Assembly: GCF_009497895.1 (NCBI RefSeq)
Contig: NZ_CP033116.1
Span: 3,348,001 to 3,412,000 of the forward strand
Length of the DNA stretch: 64,000 nucleotides
Reading direction: 5' to 3'
From: Halopseudomonas pelagia
Lineage (GTDB): Bacteria > Pseudomonadota > Gammaproteobacteria > Pseudomonadales > Pseudomonadaceae
Part shown: piece after piece, positions 63,703-64,000 of the stretch
Numbering within the stretch: the first letter of the stretch is position 1
Layout: every line of letters starts with the position of its first letter
Program-made: the position numbers and the translations under genes
Notes under the pieces: model-generated
What the model was told of the DNA's origin: nothing
What the model saw: only the letters and a program-made list of their open reading frames with translations
The model's database searches: none

Positions 63703-64000
63703 TGAGCTGCTCCTGAATGTAATCCAGTTTTAGCAGCACATCTTTGATGCCCTGAACGCTCAAGCGCTCGGTGTTGTGCGAGGTATAGTCATCCTGCGCA
63801 GATATATCCAACTCACCTTCCACAAAAAATTTCTTGTAGTTCAAGTCGCGGTTGTCTGCCGGAATGCGGTAATAACGATCCATATCTTCGGCCTTGGCCA
63901 TCTCCTCGCGAGAAATCAGCGACTCATACAATTTCTCGCCATGCCGGGTGCCGATAATATTGATCGGGTTATCAAAGGAGAACAGCTCTTTGAGCGCCTG
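63695..64000 (-). CDS. UDP-GlcNAc 4,6-dehydratase/5-epimerase (FnlA/WbjB/CapE), C-terminal part
   Basis: The frame is open from the window edge and ends at 63695, giving the last 101 residues of a protein usually about 345 long. NIIGTRHGEKLYESLISREEM, DRYYRIPADNRDLNYKKFF and YTSHNTERLSVQGIKDVLL are the standard C-terminus of the FnlA/WbjB/CapE dehydratases, which start UDP-L-FucNAc synthesis from UDP-GlcNAc. It is fused by an overlap to the FnlC-like epimerase gene. The N-terminal Rossmann part lies outside the window. Confidence 0.9.
   Translation of the reverse strand, partial: QALKELFSFDNPINIIGTRHGEKLYESLISREEMAKAEDMDRYYRIPADNRDLNYKKFFVEGELDISAQDDYTSHNTERLSVQGIKDVLLKLDYIQEQLSA

Overview
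The window looks like a chromosomal segment of a gamma-proteobacterium of the Pseudomonadaceae, possibly the marine Halopseudomonas (Pseudomonas pertucinogena) branch. This rests on protein similarity recognised by eye (GlmS, VgrG/VasX-type modules, WbpM/WbpL-type O-antigen enzymes) and on the moderately GC-rich genes with dense REP-like palindromes between them. The genus is an inference.

Layout. Positions 1-162 are the tail of a chemotaxis receptor. A first glmS (685-2514) is followed by a type VI secretion payload island (3079-10232): vgrG, a DUF4123 adaptor, a VasX-like membrane-active effector and a membrane protein that is probably its immunity partner. Then come a DEDDh exonuclease, a two-gene operon of a medium-chain dehydrogenase and an unusual proline-racemase-family protein, and a TonB receptor. 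Next is a nitrate/taurine-type ABC importer preceded by a membrane desaturase, then a TIM-barrel isomerase, an IS481-type insertion sequence and a small winged-helix protein.

From about 24.4 to 43.5 kb lies a minus-strand polysaccharide locus. Read in transcription order it holds a second glmS, a glycosyltransferase, a flippase (Wzx), a polymerase (Wzy/EpsG type), a glycosyltransferase, an ATP-grasp protein, a UDP-glucuronate 4-epimerase, Ugd, then a complete set resembling the Campylobacter pgl bacillosamine pathway (PglA-, PglC-, PglD-, PglE- and PglF/WbpM-like proteins), with GalE and a further acyltransferase. The glmS2 leader carries a perfect ops (RfaH recruitment) element in the sense orientation. 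The middle of this locus (about 34.3-41.5 kb) is clearly AT-rich and contains two gene-poor gaps with possible decayed coding fragments, which suggests horizontal acquisition.

A plus-strand export block (45678-53541) encodes Wzb phosphatase, Wzc tyrosine kinase, a small GfcA/YjbE-like protein with its own promoter and terminator, Wza, and GfcB, GfcC and GfcD/YjbH-like proteins. This is the machinery of a group 4 capsule-type exopolysaccharide. It is followed on the minus strand by sugar-nucleotide housekeeping genes (phosphomannomutase, Pgi, a degenerate UDP-glucose-dehydrogenase paralogue, GalU). A second glycan-initiation set comes last: a PglD-like acyltransferase, a WecA/WbpL-like transferase, a WbpV-like SDR, an FnlC-like 2-epimerase and a truncated FnlA-like dehydratase running off the window.

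Inter-gene spaces from 0.3 to 27.6 kb and from 55.0 to 55.9 kb are filled with a REPIN family: two inverted REP palindromes, usually about 101 bp in total. I saw none between 27.6 and 55 kb. Notable oddities are the ops element, the degenerate UGDH, the proline-racemase homologue with Ser/Thr in place of both catalytic Cys plus a GTH repeat, the VasX-like effector pair, and the tandem REPIN array.
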